A stretch of DNA of 64,000 nucleotides from Streptomyces caeruleatus. Its GTDB lineage: Bacteria > Actinomycetota > Actinomycetes > Streptomycetales > Streptomycetaceae. Location of the stretch: the NCBI RefSeq assembly GCF_001514235.1, contig NZ_KQ948939.1:51612-115611 (forward strand), read 5' to 3'. Position numbers and translations under genes: made by a program. Shown one piece after another: positions 61,001-64,000 of the stretch (position 1 is the stretch's first letter; every line of letters starts with the position of its first letter). A model generated the notes under the pieces. The model was not told where the DNA came from. It saw nothing but the letters and a program-made list of their open reading frames with translations, and did not search any database.

Positions 61001-61189
61001 ATGCCCGTCCTCGCACTCCTCTCCGCCGTGTTCGTCGTCGGTGTCGAGCAGACCCTCCAGTGGAAGTACGGAGCCACCGGCATCATCGGCCTGCTGTTGC
61101 TCACCATAGGCATCAAGGCCAAGAGCCCGGCGGTCAGCTCGATCGGGGCCGTCGTCCTCGCCATCCTGGTCTCCGGCCCGGCCCTGTGA
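61001..61189 (+). CDS. Small two-helix membrane protein, dev-locus paralog 1
   Basis: 62 residues; GAAGGGGGAAACACAG precedes the ATG. Hydrophobic segments VLALLSAVFVVGV, ATGIIGLLLLTIGI and SIGAVVLAILVSGPAL with IGIKAKSPAVSSIGAV between. The same IG(I/L)KAK..(V/I)S.IGAV(V/I)L core is in the product at 62222. Each gene is divergent from a DevA-like regulator. Function unknown; by size it could be a membrane signal or a partner for the regulator. Confidence 0.7.
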   Translation: MPVLALLSAVFVVGVEQTLQWKYGATGIIGLLLLTIGIKAKSPAVSSIGAVVLAILVSGPAL

Positions 61190-61252
61190 GCCATGCGCGC
61201 GACCGAACCGGCCTCGCGCGGCAGGAGCGACGAACCACCCTCAGATCAACCG

Positions 61253-61307
61253 CTGTGGGAGACGATCAGCTCGTGAGCACCAGCTCCGAACTGATCGTCT
61301 CCCACAG
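61253..61307. terminator. Perfect 17-bp inverted repeat at the end of the 61266 GntR gene
   Basis: CTGTGGGAGACGATCAG (61253-61269) and CTGATCGTCTCCCACAG (61291-61307), spacer 21 bases. The right arm codes the conserved LWETI-type C-terminus, the left arm spans the stop codon. It probably ends both convergent transcripts. Confidence 0.7.
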
Positions 61308-62177
61308 TGCGTTGAACCACATCTGCGACTGCTCCACGAACGTCGTGTCGCGCAATCCGGCCCCCTGCTCGAAGGCGAACAGCGTCGACCGGATGCCAGG
61401 GGCGTCGTACATCTCCAGGTGCTGCTGACCGATCTCCACCTCGCTTCGCCTCAGCGTGTAGTAGGCGAACAGCGCCTCCGCGTTGTTGAGCAGGTACAGC
61501 TTCACCGGCGGGGTGAACGGCAGCGCACGGAAGGTGACCCGCACATCTATGCCGTGCGTGGATCGCAGCGCCAGCAGATTGTGCTTGAGTACCTGGCCCT
61601 GGGCGTTGCGCTGGGCCAGCCAGCGCCGGCGCAGCTGTTCGTCGGCATCGTCGACCGATTCGTCCACCGACGTCGGGAAAGCGAGCGAGATGTCACGGCT
61701 CGGCAGCATGACACGGACATCGACCTTGGCTGGTTTCAGCTGTCCGGCGTGGATCTGGCGAAGCGGTTCGCCGATGGCCAGTGTGAGGGACACCGAGGTG
61801 AGACACAGGGCGTCGATCTCGACGTGCGGGGCCGCGAAGGCGGTGGCGACACGCGGGGCGAGGGCCACCATGGTCGGCTGCGGCGGGGCCCCGGGACTGG
61901 TCAGCGCCTTTGCCAGATCAGGTGCGACCGTTGCCGGGGCCCCTTTGGAGACGTTGGTGAGCAGATGCTCCGACTGGAGGATACGCAGCGCCTCCCGTAC
62001 GGCACCGCGCTCGACGCCGAACTCGTCGGCCAGCTTGGCCTGGGTGGGCATGCGCTGGCCGGGCTGCAACTCGCCCGAGGTGATCCGGGCGCGCAGCTCG
62101 TCGGCCACCTCCCGATGTGACTTCTGTGGCCGCTGTGACCTCTTCCGTCCATTGACGGAGGCGTGTTTCGGCTCCAC
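61266..62177 (-). CDS. DevA-like GntR-family regulator, paralog 3 (DevE-like position)
   Basis: 303 residues from the GTG at 62175-62177, TAGTGT six bases upstream (leaderless, with a leader like that of devA). HTH: SHREVADELRARITSGELQP, PTQAKLADEFGVERGAVREA, LRILQSEHLLTNVSKGAPAT. C-terminal domain: TMVALAPRVATAFAAPHVEI, AKVDVRVMLPSRDISLAFPT, FTPPVKLYLLNNAEALFAYY, FVEQSQMWFNALWETI. Very close to the 59969 protein throughout. I recall a second GntR gene beside devA in S. coelicolor, called devE; this may be its counterpart. Confidence 0.82.
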   Translation of the reverse strand: MEPKHASVNGRKRSQRPQKSHREVADELRARITSGELQPGQRMPTQAKLADEFGVERGAVREALRILQSEHLLTNVSKGAPATVAPDLAKALTSPGAPPQPTMVALAPRVATAFAAPHVEIDALCLTSVSLTLAIGEPLRQIHAGQLKPAKVDVRVMLPSRDISLAFPTSVDESVDDADEQLRRRWLAQRNAQGQVLKHNLLALRSTHGIDVRVTFRALPFTPPVKLYLLNNAEALFAYYTLRRSEVEIGQQHLEMYDAPGIRSTLFAFEQGAGLRDTTFVEQSQMWFNALWETISSELVLTS

Positions 62178-62183
62178 GACCAA

Positions 62184-62189
62184 ACACTA
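62184..62189 (-). promoter_or_regulatory. Probable -10 (TAGTGT) of leaderless 61266 gene
   Basis: Placed as in devA, six bases before the GTG. Confidence 0.55.
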
Positions 62190-62221
62190 CAACTTCCCGC
62201 CATCTTTAGGCAGTTCCTGGA

Positions 62222-62419
62222 ATGGTGGTTATGAGCCGCTTCCCAGCGGTCATAAGTACAGTGAAGTTGGTCGCCAACTTAGGCAACATGGTCAAACTTC
62301 CTGAGGGGTTGGCCACGAGCATCATCGCCTTCCTGGCCCTGTCCATCGGCCTCAAGGCAAAGAACACCATGATCAGCGGCATCGGCGCGGTGATCCTCGT
62401 CATGCTGCTGGCCCAGTAG
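62222..62419 (+). CDS. Small two-helix membrane protein, dev-locus paralog 2
   Basis: 65 residues if the ATG at 62222 is used. It shares LSIGLKAKNTMISGIGAVIL with the 61001 product (IGIKAKSPAVSSIGAVVL). An ATG at 62288 would give 43 residues, and would leave the palindrome 62264-62280 in non-coding DNA; overall length and the PAV..V segment favour the long form, but ribosome sites are poor for both. Divergent from the 61266 regulator. Confidence 0.6.
   Translation: MVVMSRFPAVISTVKLVANLGNMVKLPEGLATSIIAFLALSIGLKAKNTMISGIGAVILVMLLAQ
62264..62280. promoter_or_regulatory. Perfect palindrome, candidate DevA-family operator
   Basis: AAGTTGGTCGCCAACTT has 7-bp perfect arms and a 3-base centre. Half-sites recur before devA (60920-60955) and at 59069. 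GntR proteins usually bind such palindromes. Confidence 0.6.
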
Positions 62420-62432
62420 GGACCAGGTTCGG

Positions 62433-62480
62433 CTGACCGGGCTCCCTTCCGGAGGGGAGCCGGGAGCCCGGTCGGTCAGC
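62433..62480 (+). terminator. Hairpin after the 62222 gene
   Basis: CTGACCGGGCTCCC pairs with GGGAGCCCGGTCGGTCAG allowing a bulge. No T tract. Confidence 0.55.
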
Positions 62481-62612
62481 ACAGCCACAACTTGACACCG
62501 ACAACCGAACATCGATGCGCACAGCCACAACTGAAGAAGAACAAGCAGCACAACAACCACAACCGCACAGCTCGCTACGGATGAGCAGTCCTGTCACCGG
62601 CGAAACGGAGGT

Positions 62613-63911
62613 TCAGAACACGTCCGGGCACCAAGGCCGCCTGGATGTACGCAGCAGGGCGTCGGCCACCAGGGCGGCGCCCCCTCGCTCTTCCCGCACC
62701 CGGCCCAGCGCGGCGAGCCGCACCGCGGACTCGTCGCCGAGCCAGAGACGGCCCAGGTCGGCGATGTCGAGGGTGAGTTCGGCGGTGGCCTTGGTCGGGG
62801 TGCACGAGGCGCCGTCCGCGGATGCCTCCAGCCGGAACCGCCCGCCCGTGAACCCGCCTTGGCTCCCGTGGCCGCCGTCCCCGTCCACGACGTCGAGCAC
62901 CAGCGCCCCCTGACCCTCGTACGTCCGCGCCTCCAGGGCCCGTACGACGTCCAGGATCCGCACCCACAGCCAGTCCGCCTGGGTCGTGACCCTGGCCGCC
63001 CGCGGATCGGGCAGGTAGAAGGGCAGGAGGTCGTCGGGGGACCGCCAGCCGCTCTTCACCGTGGTGATCCAGTCGATCGAGCACAGGTAGCGCCACAACG
63101 CGCGCTCGGCGTCCGGGGTCGCCGCGATCAGCCAGTTCACGGACGCCGTGTTCAACGGCTGCTTGCCGTCGCCCCAGTGGTCGTCCGCCTGGTACGACAC
63201 CAGCCCCTGGACCTCGCCGCCGGCCGAGCGGTACACGGCGAAGAAGGGCTCGGTCCACGGGGCCCTGTCCAGGCGCAGCGCGCCGGTGCTGACCTGCCAC
63301 CACCGCTCGTCCCGGTCGACGGCGCCCGGCTGCGCCCCGCGCACCCTCTCGTACAGCTCCGGGCCGAGCTTGCGTACGTCCGCCCCGTCCACGAGGTCGA
63401 TACGGCCGCCGTCCTCGGGGCCGGACCACCTCGGGTCGAGGCCGGTGCGGGGGACGTCGACGGTCCACTGGGTGGTCCAGGTGGCGGGGCCGAAACCGTA
63501 GCGGCCGTAGATGGGGTACTCGGCGGCGATCAGGGTGGCCACGACGTCGCCGCGGTCCTTCGCGGCGGTGAGGTCGTGGGCCATCATGCGGGTGAGGAGG
63601 CCTCTGCGGCGGTGGGTGGGGGTGACGGTGACGTTCGATATGGCGTCGGCGGGGACGGGGGTCCCGCCCACCGCGGTGATCTCCTGAGCGAAGGATCTGA
63701 AGGTGGCGACGCAGCGGCCGTTGTCGAAGGCGCCGAGGGTGCGGGACGGGACGATGTACGAGCTGCGGTCGGCGATCTCCGTCTCGGTGACGTCCGGGGT
63801 GCGGAGGAAGCCGGTGTTCAGCGCCCTGATCCAGTCGGGGATGTCGGCCTCGGTGACGGGGCGCACCTCTGTGCCTGTGCCTGTGCCTGTGTCGGGTTCG
63901 GGACGGCTCAT
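62613..63911 (-). CDS. Eis-type GNAT acetyltransferase
   Basis: 432 residues, three-part Eis build. The acetyl-CoA site is SNVTVTPTHRRRGLLTRMMA; YPIYGRYGFGPATWTTQWTV continues the first GNAT; the middle part is a GNAT-like lobe without the acetyl-CoA loop; the end is an SCP-like domain (GRFRLEASADGASCTPTKAT, DIADLGRLWLGDES), closing in PWCPDVF with a C-terminal Phe carboxylate, which in Eis acts in catalysis. Eis proteins acetylate multiple amines of aminoglycosides or of host proteins; the natural substrate here is unknown. The Thr/Gly repeat near the N-terminus (DTGTGTGTEV) is from a short DNA repeat. Confidence 0.88.
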   Translation of the reverse strand: MSRPEPDTGTGTGTEVRPVTEADIPDWIRALNTGFLRTPDVTETEIADRSSYIVPSRTLGAFDNGRCVATFRSFAQEITAVGGTPVPADAISNVTVTPTHRRRGLLTRMMAHDLTAAKDRGDVVATLIAAEYPIYGRYGFGPATWTTQWTVDVPRTGLDPRWSGPEDGGRIDLVDGADVRKLGPELYERVRGAQPGAVDRDERWWQVSTGALRLDRAPWTEPFFAVYRSAGGEVQGLVSYQADDHWGDGKQPLNTASVNWLIAATPDAERALWRYLCSIDWITTVKSGWRSPDDLLPFYLPDPRAARVTTQADWLWVRILDVVRALEARTYEGQGALVLDVVDGDGGHGSQGGFTGGRFRLEASADGASCTPTKATAELTLDIADLGRLWLGDESAVRLAALGRVREERGGAALVADALLRTSRRPWCPDVF

Positions 63912-64000
63912 GGGGTCACGGTAGGGGGGTGGGTACGGAGGTGTCCCCGCATTTTTCCTCGCCCCCGCCGCCCCTACCCGTCCCGTCCCTGGGGGCTGCC
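63912..64000. other. Window edge, dispersed repeat fragment
   Basis: 63959-63989 (CGCCCCCGCCGCCCCTACCC then GTCCC) matches 17061-17098 in inverted orientation. No gene start is seen. Confidence 0.5.

Overview
The window looks like a chromosomal segment of a Streptomyces. It has very high GC with strong third-position bias, GTG and TTG starts, many probable leaderless genes and MshA (mycothiol). From memory, the gene set msiK, trmH-type methylase, cysS, ispF/ispD, carD, phoRP-phoU, gpm, mshA, devAB matches one conserved arm of the S. coelicolor core chromosome. I identify no prophage, transposase, integrase, CRISPR array or rRNA operon. One tRNA-Thr is present.

Layout. 1-4200: end of a secreted protein gene, an FAD oxidoreductase, and a kinase/acetyltransferase/DUF4037 run. 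4180-8250: a four-gene minus-strand cassette of two WS/DGAT-like acyltransferases around a ketosynthase and an ACP. 8325-13692: nine small exported proteins falling into at least three paralogous families, with conserved leaders. 13890-26984: tRNA-Thr and housekeeping genes (MsiK sugar-import ATPase, sugar nucleotidyltransferase, DoxX membrane protein, rRNA methylase, CysS, IspF/IspD, CarD, a lipoprotein, PhoP/PhoR). 26985-28027: PHO-box region and phoU.

28028-34296 is accessory: tandem repeats, a Cys-rich peptide, an AhpD-like protein, and a 1219-residue AAA-type ATPase joined through a Gln-Ala hexanucleotide-repeat linker to a GT4 glycosyltransferase, flanked by two small membrane-anchored proteins. 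34453-48500 returns to metabolism and regulation (Gpm, MFS exporter, DUF2000/AraC pair, YbjN, MshA, a methyltransferase, an NlpC/P60 hydrolase, a receiver-PP2C phosphatase, an HBHA-like protein, an XRE regulator with a palindromic operator, GNATs). 48550-54462 holds an HxlR/imine-reductase pair, a collagen-like HAD protein coupled to an RraA-like protein, an F420-type reductase-hemerythrin fusion, a HelD-like ATPase and a TetR regulator.

54513-62419 is an enlarged dev-like developmental locus. It has two paralogous small-molecule kinase-fold proteins, three GntR regulators sharing one C-terminal domain, a DevB-like HAD hydrolase, a membrane-anchored protein carrying the same C-terminal domain without a DNA-binding head, and two paralogous small two-helix membrane proteins, each divergent from one of the DevA-like regulators. 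I consider this, the ATPase-glycosyltransferase fusion and the acyltransferase-KS-ACP cassette the best candidates for undescribed biology. The window ends with an Eis-type acetyltransferase.

Start codons were chosen from Shine-Dalgarno spacing, stop/start coupling, or a -10 hexamer 6-7 bases before the start codon; uncertain ones are flagged. All family names are from motif reading, not database search.
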